Assembly (NCBI GenBank): GCA_949320185.1
Contig: CASGHK010000024.1
Span: forward strand, 1-64,000
DNA: 64,000 nucleotides
Source: an uncultured Methanomicrobiales archaeon
GTDB lineage: Archaea; Halobacteriota; Methanomicrobia; Methanomicrobiales; Methanospirillaceae
Reading direction: 5' to 3'
Position numbers and translations under genes: made by a program. How positions within the stretch are numbered: position 1 is the first letter of the stretch; every line of letters starts with the position of its first letter. The notes beneath the pieces are model-generated. The model did not search any database. It had not been told where the DNA came from and saw only the letters and a program-made list of their open reading frames with translations. Shown piece after piece: positions 53,261 to 62,390 of this stretch.

Positions 53261-53554
53261 TCAGAGCCGCTGGGCCTTGAGGTGCTGCGGGCGGGCAATG
53301 ACGATCTTCTCGGCATCTCCGTCCTTGATCGTGAGCATCCAGGCGCGTCCGCGCTGACCGATAACTTTCCCCGTCTTGCCGTGGAACCGGCGGTGGGGCA
53401 TTCCCTTCTGGACCGAGGGCTCGCAGACGATATGGACCGCCTGACCGGGCTCGAACCGCTGGATCAGGGCCGTAACGGGCTGAATGCCACGCTTCCGGAG
53501 ATCCTTTTTGAACTTATACCGCGTCTTCTTCCGCGGACCGTTGTGATGTGCCAT
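53261..53554 (-). CDS. rpl21e: ribosomal protein L21e
   Basis: 97 residues, large-subunit protein. The basic start MAHHNGPRKKTRYKFKKDLR is characteristic, as are GQAVHIVCEPSVQKGMPHRRFHGKTG and IGQRGRAW. It overlaps the end of pus10 by 41 nt in another frame, which is unusually long for this tightly packed block. Confidence 0.96.
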   Translation of the reverse strand: MAHHNGPRKKTRYKFKKDLRKRGIQPVTALIQRFEPGQAVHIVCEPSVQKGMPHRRFHGKTGKVIGQRGRAWMLTIKDGDAEKIVIARPQHLKAQRL

Positions 53555-54788
53555 GGTTCTCTTCCTCCGTCGGGTCTTGTACCAGGACGACGTCGAGGCG
53601 GGTGACCCGCGCGGGCATTCCGACCTCCTGAGCGAAACTTGGACGGGTTCGTCCCCCGTCGCCGGAGATCAGCTCCTTGATGTAAAGTCCGGCCTCACCG
53701 AGGACCTCGACCAGAACACCAGCCCCCTCCCGTCCCAGATACTGAATATCCAGGACGGTCCGATCCCGCACCTTGTCCGCCCGACGATGAGCTACCCGAG
53801 CTGGGGTGCGCTGCTGTATCGTGACCCCCCTGAGGGCCGAAAGGGCGGATTCGATAGCGTCATCGGAGAGTACGCCGTCTACCTCGACCAGAATCCTGTA
53901 TTTTTTATGCGATCGGCTCGACTTAAGGGTTTCCACCTCGGAGCGTGCCGCCGGGCGAACGAGGTTCACCTCGACCCGCCCCGCGGCGGATTCGTTGACC
54001 GCCCTTTCGAGAGCGGGGATGTCGATGGTGCGCTTCCGAGGTCCGACCACCTCGAGGATGAAGGGACGCCCGGTGCCGATCATACGGGCATCAATATCCT
54101 CGCGTCCGGACCCGTGAAGCACCGCTCCGTCAGCGCGGAGTGTTGTCGAGATCGGGAGGCCGATCAGCTCCTCGACCGAGTCGGGATATTGCTTGCCCGT
54201 GAAGTTACACCGCTCACAACCGGCCCCCCGACAGGCACGACAGTCCCAGTGAGTCTGCGGGATCCCGCGCTCGAGTTTGCGGTACCGACCAAAGATAAAG
54301 AGAGGTGACCGCTGGACATCGACTGCCCTGTTGGCGATGTCGAGCACCACGACGATCTCCGGCTGCTTGAAATCCACCACCCGGCCGGTCTTCGCCGAGA
54401 CGCGTTTCCCGATCTCGCGGTTCATCTCCGACTTCATGGGCTCCGCGTGCGAGAGAGAGAGGTCGGACCAGATCATCTCCTCGTTCTCCGCGAGGAGGGG
54501 CGGCACCCGTGTGCCGACCAGGAACGTCACGTACTCGAGCTCTTCCAGGGCAGTGACGACCCGATCAGCCCACTCGTCGAGCGAGTCGAAGAGGCCCCCG
54601 CAGATGCAGCAGTCGCCGGCGGGTGGAACGTACGGCTCATGCCGTTCGATCACCCGGGCAATCCTGAGTGCGCGGCCCCTCTCCTCGTTCGTAAGACCAT
54701 GCGAACGTTTGCCGAAGAATCTCCCGAGGCAGGCATCGCAGCAATCGCCATAGGAGAGGATCGCATCCACATCCTCCAAGACAGTCAT
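53514..54788 (-). CDS. pus10: tRNA pseudouridine synthase Pus10
   Basis: Makes pseudouridine 54 (and 55) in the T loop of archaeal tRNA. 424 residues. The N-terminal THUMP-like part has two zinc pairs (CCDACLGRFFG and CCICGGLF) and there is a third cluster CRACRGAGCERC. The catalytic motif GSGREDIDARM contains the active Asp. The last 20 residues run out of frame into rpl21e. Overlaps the trmY stop (ATGA); trmY methylates the same nucleotide. Confidence 0.94.
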   Translation of the reverse strand: MTVLEDVDAILSYGDCCDACLGRFFGKRSHGLTNEERGRALRIARVIERHEPYVPPAGDCCICGGLFDSLDEWADRVVTALEELEYVTFLVGTRVPPLLAENEEMIWSDLSLSHAEPMKSEMNREIGKRVSAKTGRVVDFKQPEIVVVLDIANRAVDVQRSPLFIFGRYRKLERGIPQTHWDCRACRGAGCERCNFTGKQYPDSVEELIGLPISTTLRADGAVLHGSGREDIDARMIGTGRPFILEVVGPRKRTIDIPALERAVNESAAGRVEVNLVRPAARSEVETLKSSRSHKKYRILVEVDGVLSDDAIESALSALRGVTIQQRTPARVAHRRADKVRDRTVLDIQYLGREGAGVLVEVLGEAGLYIKELISGDGGRTRPSFAQEVGMPARVTRLDVVLVQDPTEEENHGTSQRSAEEDAV

Positions 54789-55354
54789 GATTCCCTCCGG
54801 TCGAGTTCGTTCAGGAGGACGGTGACAGTGTGGTCTCCATGCAGCGAGCGCGGACCCACCGAGTACCTCGGTAGCTCGCCGACGAGTGACATCTCCGCCC
54901 CGTCTAGGTTCAGATGGTCCGAGAGAAGGAAGGCCTCCGGGAGGCGTTCGGCAGCCCGAATGTCCTCTCCGCCCTCCTCGAGAAGCACGAACGAGTGCTC
55001 GGTGAGAAGCCGATCCAGCCCCCCCACCCGTACTGAGACACCCTTCGTCGATTCCCTGAACTCATGGCCCGCGTCCAGCTCGAGAGCCTTTTTTATCAGC
55101 GAGCCAGCGGAGCGCTCGTCGGGATTCAGATATCGAACTCGATCGCCCAGGAACCGGACCGTCTTATCCGGCCCCGGTTCGCCTCGGAGAACAAGGTAAC
55201 AGACGACGTCGCGCCGCAGGTCATGCGAGAGGAAGAAAGAGGTGTTGACCACCCGGCAGAGCACGTCCATCCGCCCTGCACCTCCGGGCATGTCGTTGAG
55301 AGACCAGCTCGCGTCGGTGCGAGCCCGGTGGCCGATCACGGCAAAAACAGTCAT
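54785..55354 (-). CDS. trmY: tRNA (pseudouridine-54 N1)-methyltransferase
   Basis: 189 residues of the SPOUT class (trefoil-knot methyltransferase). The start VFAVIGHRARTD and the late segment SLHGDHTVTVLLNELD are the family marks. It adds the N1 methyl to pseudouridine 54 made by Pus10, giving m1-pseudouridine in place of the ribothymidine of bacteria. The two genes overlap, so their sequential products are made together. Confidence 0.9.
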   Translation of the reverse strand: MTVFAVIGHRARTDASWSLNDMPGGAGRMDVLCRVVNTSFFLSHDLRRDVVCYLVLRGEPGPDKTVRFLGDRVRYLNPDERSAGSLIKKALELDAGHEFRESTKGVSVRVGGLDRLLTEHSFVLLEEGGEDIRAAERLPEAFLLSDHLNLDGAEMSLVGELPRYSVGPRSLHGDHTVTVLLNELDRRES

Positions 55355-55355
55355 C

Positions 55356-56687
55356 TTACTGCTTTCCCGAGAACCGCTTCATGATCCGCTGCATGTCAAG
55401 ACGGCCGCCGCCCGCGCCCCGCATGCCTTTTAGCGCTCGCTGCATGGTCTTGTGGTACCGGAGCAGTTCCCGTACCTCCTCTACCTGTGCCCCCGCCCCG
55501 ACAGCGATCCGGTGCGTGCGCGAGGAGTTGATGGTGGACGGGTCGTCCAGCTCCTCGTGGGTCATCGAGTCCATGATGATACGGTACCGGACCATCTTGG
55601 TGCCGGTCACCTCGTACACTCCGTCCGGGATCTCCATGGAGCCCAGGGGGAGCATCGACATGATCTGTTTCAGGGGGCCCATTCGATTGACGGCCTCGAG
55701 CTGCTTGTACATATCGCGGAGAGTGAACTTGCCGCGCAGGACTGCGTTAACGTCGAGCTCTTCCGAACCGGCGAGCGCCTCCTCGGCCCGCTCAACGAGG
55801 GACTTCAGGTCCCCCATCCCGAGGAGGCGAGAGATGAAACCGTCCGGATCGAACCGTTCCAGGTCATCGCTCGTCTCGCCCGAGCCGATGAAGACGATAC
55901 CGGCCCCAGTCTCGGCGACAGCCGAGAGGGCACCACCCCCCTTCGCAGTCCCGTCCATCTTCGTGATGATGACGCCGTCGATCCCAATCGCCTCATGGAA
56001 CCGACGGGCCTGCTCCTGGGCCTGCTGACCGAGGGCAGCGTCGATCACGAGCCAGCGGTGGTCCGCCTTCGAGAGCTCATTCAGGTCGATGATCTCCTGG
56101 ATCAGGTCGTCTTCGAGCCCGTGCCGCCCCTGGGTGTCTATGATGACGACTTCGACTCCCTGTGTCTTCCGGAGACCGTCGCGCACGATCCTCCGTGCAT
56201 CCTTCTCCTGCGGATCTCCGATGCAGGGGACATTGATCCGCTGGCAGAGGGTCGAGAGCTGTTCGAACGCACCCGGGCGGAAGGTGTCAGCCCCGATGAC
56301 CGCGACGCGCAGACCCTTCCGCTGGAAGAAACGGGCGAGCTTGGCAGTGGTCGTCGTCTTGCCCGACCCCTGGAGCCCCGCCATCAGGATCGTCTGCTTC
56401 CCGAGGGCCACCTCTGTCGGGGGGCCCATCAGTCGAACAAGTTCCTGGTAGACGATGCGAAGCACGTGCTCCCTGACGCTCATCCCCTTCGCCGGCTCTT
56501 CATCGAGCGAGCGGGCCTTGATCGCCTGCGAGAGGCGCATCACGAGCTTGACGTTGACGTCAGCCTGGATCAGGGCCCGCTGGAGGTCCTTCACCAGTTC
56601 CTCAACCGCAACACGGTCGACGACGGTCTTTCCGGCCAGTTTCTTGAGCGCGTCCTTCAACGAGCTACCGAGTCGATCGAGGACCAC
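55356..56687 (-). CDS. srp54: signal recognition particle GTPase SRP54
   Basis: 443 residues. N domain, then G domain with G1 [11 protein letters not shown] at about 104-113, DTQGR (G3) and [11 protein letters not shown] (G4), then the M domain ([27 protein letters not shown]...) that binds 7S RNA and signal peptides. It delivers ribosomes to the membrane with FtsY, encoded just upstream (1-nt gap). 1 nt before trmY. Confidence 0.97.
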   Translation of the reverse strand: MVLDRLGSSLKDALKKLAGKTVVDRVAVEELVKDLQRALIQADVNVKLVMRLSQAIKARSLDEEPAKGMSVREHVLRIVYQELVRLMGPPTEVALGKQTILMAGLQGSGKTTTTAKLARFFQRKGLRVAVIGADTFRPGAFEQLSTLCQRINVPCIGDPQEKDARRIVRDGLRKTQGVEVVIIDTQGRHGLEDDLIQEIIDLNELSKADHRWLVIDAALGQQAQEQARRFHEAIGIDGVIITKMDGTAKGGGALSAVAETGAGIVFIGSGETSDDLERFDPDGFISRLLGMGDLKSLVERAEEALAGSEELDVNAVLRGKFTLRDMYKQLEAVNRMGPLKQIMSMLPLGSMEIPDGVYEVTGTKMVRYRIIMDSMTHEELDDPSTINSSRTHRIAVGAGAQVEEVRELLRYHKTMQRALKGMRGAGGGRLDMQRIMKRFSGKQ

Positions 56688-56688
56688 C

Positions 56689-57966
56689 TCATACCTCCGC
56701 TGTGTCGAGTAGGTCCGCCACCATCCCCGCAGGGGTGAACGGGGCCAGGTCGTCGTACCCCTGCCCGGTCCCGAGGAAGACGAGCGGCTTTCCGATCGTA
56801 TGCGCGATCGAGATGGCGGCGCCGCCCTTCGGGTCCATATCGGCCTTGGTCAGGACAATGCCGTCCGCTCCAACGGTCCTGTCGAACTCCTCGGCGCGGA
56901 CCACCGCATCGTTGCCGGCAACCGCCTCGTCGACGTAGAAGACGAGGTCGGGCTTCATCACGCGCCGGATCTTACCGAGCTGGTTCATCAGGTTCTGCTT
57001 ATTGTGGAAACGGCCCGCCGTATCGGCGAGCACCACGTCGATCCCATGAGCCCTGGCGTACTCGATTGCGTCGTAGATGACCGCTGAAGGATCACCACCC
57101 TGCTTGTGCTGGATCACCCGGATCCCGAGCCGTTCCGCGTGTATGTCGATCTGTTCGATCGCCCCCGCACGAAAGGTATCGCCCGCCGCGATCACGACCG
57201 AGAAGCCCTGCCCTTTCAAGTAGGCGCCGACTTTGGCCACGGTCGTTGTCTTACCGGTCCCGTTCACCCCGGTGAAGAGGATCCGGACCGGCCGTTCGTG
57301 GTCCCGAATATACCCGAGCAGGTCGAAGCCCTCGCCGAGGACGTCGAGGAGCGCCCCACGAAGCGTCTCGATGACGATCTCATCGGGAGATTCGCGAAAC
57401 TTGCGGTGACGGCCGACGAGGTCCCGTCGGACGTGTTCTAAGATCTCCTCGGTCACCGGGAGCGCGACATCGGACTCGAGGAGGACGATCTCGAGTTCGT
57501 CGAGGACCTCTCGAACATCGTCCTCGGAGAGGATCAGTTCCCGCTCGGTGACGAGCACCTTCAATTTGGTAAAAAGGCCTGCCTTCTTCCCCTCTGCCGA
57601 TGAGGTTTCCTCCTCGGGTGCAGGTACTGAGACAGGTTCGGGAGCCAGCGGCTCTTCTACGCGGGAGCGGTTGAAGATGGCCGACCACGGCCGTTTTTCA
57701 GGCTCGGGCTGGCCTGGAACGGGGCCGGGTTCAACCGGGGTTTCGGTCGTTTCAAGGACGGGCGCTGCATCGGGCTCGACAGAAGAAGAAAATGATCGAA
57801 CGTTCGGTTCAACCAGTGGTTCCGGTTCGGCCAGGGGGCCGCGGGTGCTCGTCGGGGAGACCGCCTCGACCTCGGGGTCCGGTGCCCCCTCCTCGACACT
57901 GGCGGTGATGATCCCTCCCAGTCGTGAACGCACGCCGGCGAGCTTGCCCTTGAGCCCCTCGAACAT
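56689..57966 (-). CDS. ftsY: signal recognition particle receptor FtsY
   Basis: 425 residues. The N-terminal 140 residues are an acidic, Pro-rich linker ([25 protein letters not shown] region) for membrane contact, longer than in many archaea. The NG domain follows: [15 protein letters not shown] (G1), DTAGR, and [15 protein letters not shown]. It receives SRP54 at the membrane and drives GTP hydrolysis. Followed 1 nt later by srp54 and preceded by the prefoldin alpha gene. Confidence 0.97.
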   Translation of the reverse strand: MFEGLKGKLAGVRSRLGGIITASVEEGAPDPEVEAVSPTSTRGPLAEPEPLVEPNVRSFSSSVEPDAAPVLETTETPVEPGPVPGQPEPEKRPWSAIFNRSRVEEPLAPEPVSVPAPEEETSSAEGKKAGLFTKLKVLVTERELILSEDDVREVLDELEIVLLESDVALPVTEEILEHVRRDLVGRHRKFRESPDEIVIETLRGALLDVLGEGFDLLGYIRDHERPVRILFTGVNGTGKTTTVAKVGAYLKGQGFSVVIAAGDTFRAGAIEQIDIHAERLGIRVIQHKQGGDPSAVIYDAIEYARAHGIDVVLADTAGRFHNKQNLMNQLGKIRRVMKPDLVFYVDEAVAGNDAVVRAEEFDRTVGADGIVLTKADMDPKGGAAISIAHTIGKPLVFLGTGQGYDDLAPFTPAGMVADLLDTAEV

Positions 57967-57969
57967 GGG

Positions 57970-58413
57970 TTACCCGGTCCGCGTCGCGGACGCCTGGCCC
58001 TGCTGCTGCTGGACCATCCGGTAGATCTGGTCGAGTCGCTGCGCGACCTCGTTCGCCTGGCCCTGGAGTTTTCCGAGCGTCTCTGCGAGCCGTTTGGACG
58101 ACGCCTCCATCTCGGTCATGCGGTCCTCCAGGAACTCACGGGCTTCGGAGTTCTGACGTTCGATGACCACCTCGGCCCCGAGATTGAGCAGAACCTGGTC
58201 GGCATCGAGCACTTTCACGCGCAGCGATGCCCCCCCGCCGACAGGCAACAGCACGGTCCCTTCCGGCGATGCAACCAGCGCTGCCAGCGTCTCGACGGCG
58301 GCAGCTGCTTCAGCACGTCCGCTCTCGATCATCTGAAGCTGCTGGCTGAGCATCTCTATCTGCTGGCCGTACTCGTTCAGGTAGTGCTGGAGCACCTGGA
58401 CTTCCCGCTCCAC
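57970..58413 (-). CDS. pfdA: prefoldin alpha subunit
   Basis: About 147 residues: two long coiled-coil helices (about 1-45 and 95-145) joined by beta hairpins (VLLPVGGGASLRVKV), the alpha-prefoldin pattern. It delivers unfolded proteins to the thermosome. The start is unclear: GTG 58425, 58422 and 58413 are possible; 58413 is chosen because GGTGA lies right before it and it avoids overlapping rpl18a. A Gln-rich tail (QQQQGQ) ends the protein. Confidence 0.88.
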   Translation of the reverse strand: MEREVQVLQHYLNEYGQQIEMLSQQLQMIESGRAEAAAAVETLAALVASPEGTVLLPVGGGASLRVKVLDADQVLLNLGAEVVIERQNSEAREFLEDRMTEMEASSKRLAETLGKLQGQANEVAQRLDQIYRMVQQQQGQASATRTG

Positions 58414-58414
58414 C

Positions 58415-58600
58415 TTATTCACCACTGACCAGCGTGATACCGTCAACTGTAATATACATTCGCTTCAGGCGGTGCTTCGAACCGATCGCCGTCAGGATAC
58501 GCTCCTTTGCCTGCGCCTCGTTGGGCGCATCGACCGTCTTCGAATACGGTCGCCACTCATCGCCGCACCGGAAGGTGCCGCTGACCTCATACTGCTGCAT
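58415..58600 (-). CDS. rpl18a: ribosomal protein L18a (LX)
   Basis: 61 residues. The start MQQYEVSGTF and the body EAQAKERILTAIGSKHRLKRMYITVDGI match archaeal L18Ae. The family has this length, so ATG 58600 is chosen over a 38-residue upstream extension in the same frame. It lies between eif6 and prefoldin alpha, its usual archaeal place. Confidence 0.9.
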   Translation of the reverse strand: MQQYEVSGTFRCGDEWRPYSKTVDAPNEAQAKERILTAIGSKHRLKRMYITVDGITLVSGE

Positions 58601-58601
58601 A

Positions 58602-59270
58602 TTATATACCTTCAATAAATCCGAATACGTCCGCGACCCGGCCGAGCTCGAACCCGCTCGTCGCATTTCCAGCGATATAGCCGTGGGAGTTCGCGAGGAG
58701 CCCGGTCCCGACAAGGCCGGAACCCATGTTCACAGAACCGGTGCCAATCGGGAGTTCGGTCACACCCTCGAGGCGACCAATCTCCTTCGGCGTCGCCCGG
58801 GGATGAAGGAGGACGCCCCGGTTCATCGCATAGCCGGCCATGCCGACGGTCTTCACTCCACCGAGCGTGAGGCGGACAACTTCGACACCCAGATGGGAGC
58901 CGATCGCCTCGACCACCTCTGGTTCCATCTCCGGGTGAACCGCGGCAAAGTGGTCGTTTGCAAGGATCACGTTCCCTGCCGCATTCATCGATCCCTCGAG
59001 GCGGTAGACTTCCCTGTAGTCCTCGAGTGCCCGGACCTCGTCTGGCGTGGCGAGGCCGCTGACGACGACGGCACGGCTATTGCCGGCCAGGAGCGAGCCG
59101 ACGATGCTGCTGCCCTGGATCGTCGTCCTGACGAATTCCACGTCGAGAGCTGCCCTGAGCGCCTCGCAGAACTCATCGGGCGCCTCGGGCGGGACCACCG
59201 CGATCTCCTCGAGGACCCGGCAGAAGATCCCGATGTGTGGATCTCCACCGAAGGCCGTCGTCCGGTTCAT
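58602..59270 (-). CDS. eif6: translation initiation factor aIF6
   Basis: About 222 residues. An anti-association factor that binds the large subunit. It consists of five-fold alpha/beta repeats; visible repeats include [40 protein letters not shown]-like [17 protein letters not shown] and [14 protein letters not shown] 59270 is chosen because GGAGTGAG lies five nt upstream; a GTG 6 nt earlier overlaps the L31e stop. Confidence 0.93.
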   Translation of the reverse strand: MNRTTAFGGDPHIGIFCRVLEEIAVVPPEAPDEFCEALRAALDVEFVRTTIQGSSIVGSLLAGNSRAVVVSGLATPDEVRALEDYREVYRLEGSMNAAGNVILANDHFAAVHPEMEPEVVEAIGSHLGVEVVRLTLGGVKTVGMAGYAMNRGVLLHPRATPKEIGRLEGVTELPIGTGSVNMGSGLVGTGLLANSHGYIAGNATSGFELGRVADVFGFIEGI

Positions 59271-59272
59271 GC

Positions 59273-59536
59273 TCACTCCGGAGCGAGTTCAGCCTGGACC
59301 TGTCCGTCGTCGAACTTCATCGCGCGGACACGGATCCGGCGCGGGGGCTTCTCCGATCCGCGCTCCCAGACCTTCTCGTTGATCGAGGCGTCGAGCTTGA
59401 CGTCCTCGCTCTTCATGTGACGGGCAAGGAATGCACGGATGTCCTTGATGGCGGTGTTGGTGCGGCGCCACCGGGGCGCGCGCTTCACATCGCGCAGCGG
59501 GATCACGTAGATCTGCTCGTTCATCTTCTCGACCAT
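59273..59536 (-). CDS. rpl31e: ribosomal protein L31e
   Basis: 87 residues. [21 protein letters not shown] and [17 protein letters not shown] are diagnostic of L31e, a protein around the exit tunnel. Its neighbours L39e and eIF6 also act on the large subunit. Confidence 0.95.
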   Translation of the reverse strand: MVEKMNEQIYVIPLRDVKRAPRWRRTNTAIKDIRAFLARHMKSEDVKLDASINEKVWERGSEKPPRRIRVRAMKFDDGQVQAELAPE

Positions 59537-59540
59537 AGTT

Positions 59541-59693
59541 CTACACCTTCAGGGAACTGCGGCGCCAGTTGCGCCGCTTGGGGTGACTGACCACGTTCCT
59601 CTTGGTCCGGACCATCACCCAGGCCGGAACGCGGCGGTTCTGCTGCGTCGCCTTCGCAAGGCGAATCTTGAATCCTTTTGTTGATCTCGACAT
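59541..59693 (-). CDS. rpl39e: ribosomal protein L39e
   Basis: 50 residues, very basic, easily missed because it is short. It runs from ATG 59693 to TAG 59541-59543 and contains [39 protein letters not shown], the exact pattern of L39e, which lines the exit tunnel. It begins 16 nt after the stop of the PP-loop gene and ends 4 nt before L31e, so all are in one operon. Confidence 0.93.
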   Translation of the reverse strand: MSRSTKGFKIRLAKATQQNRRVPAWVMVRTKRNVVSHPKRRNWRRSSLKV

Positions 59694-59709
59694 CTCTCTA
59701 CCTCGGGGA

Positions 59710-60300
59710 TTACCCCAATCGACCCCTTACCAGGGTCTGCTCGTGGACGGGGGGGAAGAACGAGGCCGGATCGATGCCCCTTCTTCGCAGTCCCGCCCGC
59801 AGTTCGTCTTCGTAGTCGCCGTTGGGCATTCGACCGGTCTCACCTCGCTCGATCTCGAGGTGCCGTTCTGCCAGGCGGTCCACCTCGGCCCGGGGAAACC
59901 CGAGCAGGGGTCGGACATACGAGCACCCGCACCGATCCATCAGGGAGCGAGCCTCGCCTGGATCGAGCATTGGAACCCGGTCATCAAACCTGGTTCCATC
60001 GCCCAGGACCCCATATGTCCTCGCGAGATCCTCCAGGGCCGCACGATGCACCAGGTTGATTGCACCATTCGGATAGCCATCGGCAATGAGCCGATCGAGC
60101 GCGGCCTCAAGGACTCTGTTGGGAAAGGTTCGTCGCTTCCAGGGGAGCCCGAGCACCGCGCCGGCCGTTTCGACCGCCCCGAGATCGCGTTCTTCGCTGA
60201 AAGCGAAGGTGTTGAGTTCGACCTCGTAATGGGGGGCGAGCAGGAGTGCGGCGATCGCGGAGTCCTTTCCCCCGCTGAACAACACTCCCACCTTCATCAC
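59710..60300 (-). CDS. PP-loop ATPase of unknown substrate
   Basis: 196 residues. N-terminal SGGKDS (residues 9-14) is the ATP-pyrophosphatase loop, as in asparagine-synthetase, Dph6 and tRNA-thiolation families; FAFSEERD and [12 protein letters not shown] follow. A CGCSY cysteine pair lies near 123. No additional RNA-binding domain is seen. It lies, coupled by ATGA, between PDCD5 and L39e in a block of ribosome genes, which favours an RNA or translation-factor modification, possibly diphthamide or base thiolation. The exact substrate is unknown. Confidence 0.8.
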   Translation of the reverse strand: MMKVGVLFSGGKDSAIAALLLAPHYEVELNTFAFSEERDLGAVETAGAVLGLPWKRRTFPNRVLEAALDRLIADGYPNGAINLVHRAALEDLARTYGVLGDGTRFDDRVPMLDPGEARSLMDRCGCSYVRPLLGFPRAEVDRLAERHLEIERGETGRMPNGDYEDELRAGLRRRGIDPASFFPPVHEQTLVRGRLG

Positions 60301-60626
60301 TTGCGGACGATATTAAAGTCCCGCTTCGCTGGGACCAGTTGCGCAAGGAGCCCTTTCAGCTGATCATCCGTGATCTTCTGCCGGATCCGGCCCTGTCGGG
60401 CGAGCATGATCAGCTGCTGCTCGACACCGCCGGCAAAGTCCGGCCGGGTCAGGCGGATCGTATTGAGTCGTTCACGGGCCTCAGGTGTCAGGATCTCCAT
60501 GAGCGCCATCTGCACCGCGGCACGTGCCCGCTCCCTCTCCTCCTCGGCGGCCTGCTGGCTCATCGCCTGGCCCTGCAGCTCTGCAGCCCGCCTCTGCCGG
60601 AGTTCAGCCAGCTCGTCGTCGGCCAT
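60297..60626 (-). CDS. PDCD5-like DNA-binding protein
   Basis: 109 residues, helical and charged, matching the archaeal PDCD5 family ([51 protein letters not shown]). Archaeal members bind DNA weakly and their genes almost always follow rps19e, as here. Role unclear. Start ATG 60626, the second of two nearby Mets. Confidence 0.9.
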   Translation of the reverse strand: MADDELAELRQRRAAELQGQAMSQQAAEEERERARAAVQMALMEILTPEARERLNTIRLTRPDFAGGVEQQLIMLARQGRIRQKITDDQLKGLLAQLVPAKRDFNIVRK

Positions 60627-60642
60627 CGGCGCCACCTGGGTC

Positions 60643-61077
60643 CTACGCGTCCTGGGCCGGGTTGGCCGTCTTCAGCTGGTGTGCAATCCCGTCGAGGAAC
60701 TTCATTCCGGCAGGAGAGGCACGACGCCCACCCTTCTCCTTCACGACGAGCCCCGCGTTCTCGAGCTGCTGGAGCAGTTCGCGGATCACGGATCCACTCC
60801 CCTTCTTGAAGCGGTTGGGCTTCGACCCGCGGTTCTTGCGTCCACCGTAGAAGGTCCGCATGCGCTCGACCCCGACGGGGCCGTCGATGTACACCCGCCG
60901 GAGGACTGCGGCCCCCCGCGTGAACCACCAGTCGGGGTCCTCGGGCGGCATCTCCTTGTGCACTCCTGTCTTTGCGAACTCGGCCCAGGCAGGAGGTGCG
61001 AGCTCCGGCCGGCCCTTCAGCTCCGCCGCGACGAGCGGGACGAGCTTGTCTGCCGGAACGTCATATACTGTTGTCAT
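60643..61077 (-). CDS. rps19e: ribosomal protein S19e
   Basis: 144 residues. [17 protein letters not shown] at the start and [30 protein letters not shown] in the body are family signatures. Small-subunit protein, archaea and eukaryotes only. The 84-nt gap upstream may contain a promoter. First of the run rps19e-PDCD5-PP-loop-L39e-L31e-eIF6. Confidence 0.95.
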   Translation of the reverse strand: MTTVYDVPADKLVPLVAAELKGRPELAPPAWAEFAKTGVHKEMPPEDPDWWFTRGAAVLRRVYIDGPVGVERMRTFYGGRKNRGSKPNRFKKGSGSVIRELLQQLENAGLVVKEKGGRRASPAGMKFLDGIAHQLKTANPAQDA

Positions 61078-61161
61078 CTGGTCTCCTCACTGTCAACATC
61101 TGTACGCAACAGTCTTTACGTATTTGCGAGAAGGGTTCTTATGCATTTCGAGCTCGGCAGG

Positions 61162-61398
61162 TCATCGTCGCCGCTCGCGCAGCACCATCGTGTGACCTCT
61201 CACCTCGACGAGCTCGGTCCTGGTCGCCTCGGCCAGGGATGCTGGATCGACATCAACATGGCGCAACCACTTGACTTTGATCGCTTTCCTGTCCTTGACC
61301 TGGCGAACGATCTCCTCGATCGTCCCCTCGGTCACACCTCGCTTGCCGATCCAGCAGGTCGGCTTCAGGTCCTGCATTCTCCGGTCTCTTTCGTTCAT
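61162..61398 (-). CDS. YhbY/CRM-domain RNA-binding protein
   Basis: 78 residues, a single CRM domain. The order LKPTCWIGKRGVTEGTIEEIVRQVKDRKAIKVKWLR contains the GxxG RNA-binding loop. Such proteins bind pre-ribosomal RNA. The gene starts 310 nt inside the end of the rnp4 frame, giving a 146-nt out-of-frame overlap; see findings. Confidence 0.88.
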   Translation of the reverse strand: MNERDRRMQDLKPTCWIGKRGVTEGTIEEIVRQVKDRKAIKVKWLRHVDVDPASLAEATRTELVEVRGHTMVLRERRR

Positions 61399-61708
61399 GC
61401 CGTTTCATTCCATACCGCATCCGGTTACCGCAGACGAGACACGTCACGGTGACGTGCCCATCGCGGACGCGGAACCGCGCGTTCGAACCAAACCGGAGAT
61501 AGGTGTGGCAGGTGTGGCAGAAGCGACGCCGCTCGCCATGGGAGAGACGAAGACGCTGACGCATCGCGATCGCCAGTGCCAGTGCCACGCAGCGGTTGCT
61601 CCATGATGGGTCTATCGGGTAGAACCGCTCAGCCATCTCGAAGAGGTGGCGTATCCGCTCCCCGGCGATCCGCTTCGCCACCCGCTGCTGTCCACCTCGC
61701 CCCTTCAT
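61253..61708 (-). CDS. rnp4: RNase P protein component 4 (Rpp21)
   Basis: 151 residues. IAGERIRHLFEMAERFYP and the zinc site CHTCHTYL ... CLVCGNRMRYGMKRHERK are diagnostic of Rnp4, a cofactor of tRNA 5' processing. The family normally ends soon after the last cysteine (about 105-120 residues). Here some 45 more residues run, rich in D, R and G, over the start of yhbY. That tail looks like read-through, not a domain. Confidence 0.85.
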   Translation of the reverse strand: MKGRGGQQRVAKRIAGERIRHLFEMAERFYPIDPSWSNRCVALALAIAMRQRLRLSHGERRRFCHTCHTYLRFGSNARFRVRDGHVTVTCLVCGNRMRYGMKRHERKRPENAGPEADLLDRQARCDRGDDRGDRSPGQGQESDQSQVVAPC

Positions 61709-61747
61709 GGCTGCCGGCCGTCCTGTTCTATGGTCATTACACGGTCT

Positions 61748-62371
61748 TCAGCCTGTCGACGCTGGCAGGTGCCGCACGCGCCGGCCTTCGCAGCGGAGCC
61801 GGCCCTCGGCATAGAGACGAATCGCCTCGGGGAGGATCCGGTGCTCCTCGACGAGGATCCGGGCTGCAAGGGACTCCCCGTCATCGTCGTCCAGCACAGG
61901 TACACAGGCCTGTATGATGATAGGGCCTGAATCCATCTCCTCCGTGACGAAGTGAACCGTGCAGCCGGCCACACGGACTCCGTGCCCGACGGCCTGCTCC
62001 GGAGCCCGGAGCCCGGGGAAAGACGGGAGGAGGGAAGGGTGAATGTTGATCATCCTGCCCCTGAAGGCCATGACGGTCTCCCGTGAAAGGAGGCGCATAT
62101 ATCCGGCGAGGACGAAGAGATCGGCCGACGAAGCGGTCATGGCCTCCCGAAGCGCCGCCTCGTAAGCTTCCCGTTCAGTGAACGCGGCACGATCGAGGAT
62201 AGTTACGGGGATACCTGCCCGATCCGCCCGGCCGATCGCCTGCGCCGACGGGTTGTCGGTGATCAGGCGGACGAGCTCGACCGGGCAGGCTCCTTCTGCC
62301 ACGGCGTCGATCACGGCCTGGAAATCTGAGCCGCGCCCCGAGGCGAGCACCGCGCACCGCATCATGCCCAT
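61748..62371 (-). CDS. purN: phosphoribosylglycinamide formyltransferase
   Basis: 207 residues. Transfers formyl from formyl-tetrahydrofolate (or its methanopterin counterpart) to GAR in purine synthesis. VLASGRGSDFQAV (phosphate loop), LAGYMRLLS and NIHPSLLPSFPG (catalytic Asn-His) and HFVTEEMDSGPII are all present. First or second gene of the leftward block, 39 nt before rnp4. Its presence suggests a folate-type C1 donor for GAR, unlike methanogens that rely on the formate-dependent PurT. Confidence 0.93.
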   Translation of the reverse strand: MGMMRCAVLASGRGSDFQAVIDAVAEGACPVELVRLITDNPSAQAIGRADRAGIPVTILDRAAFTEREAYEAALREAMTASSADLFVLAGYMRLLSRETVMAFRGRMINIHPSLLPSFPGLRAPEQAVGHGVRVAGCTVHFVTEEMDSGPIIIQACVPVLDDDDGESLAARILVEEHRILPEAIRLYAEGRLRCEGRRVRHLPASTG

Positions 62372-62390
62372 GTACTTGAACCGGGGCGGC

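Noticed and set aside
55452-56738. Plus-strand frame of 428 codons across srp54
   Set aside because: Antisense shadow of SRP54, without recognisable motifs.
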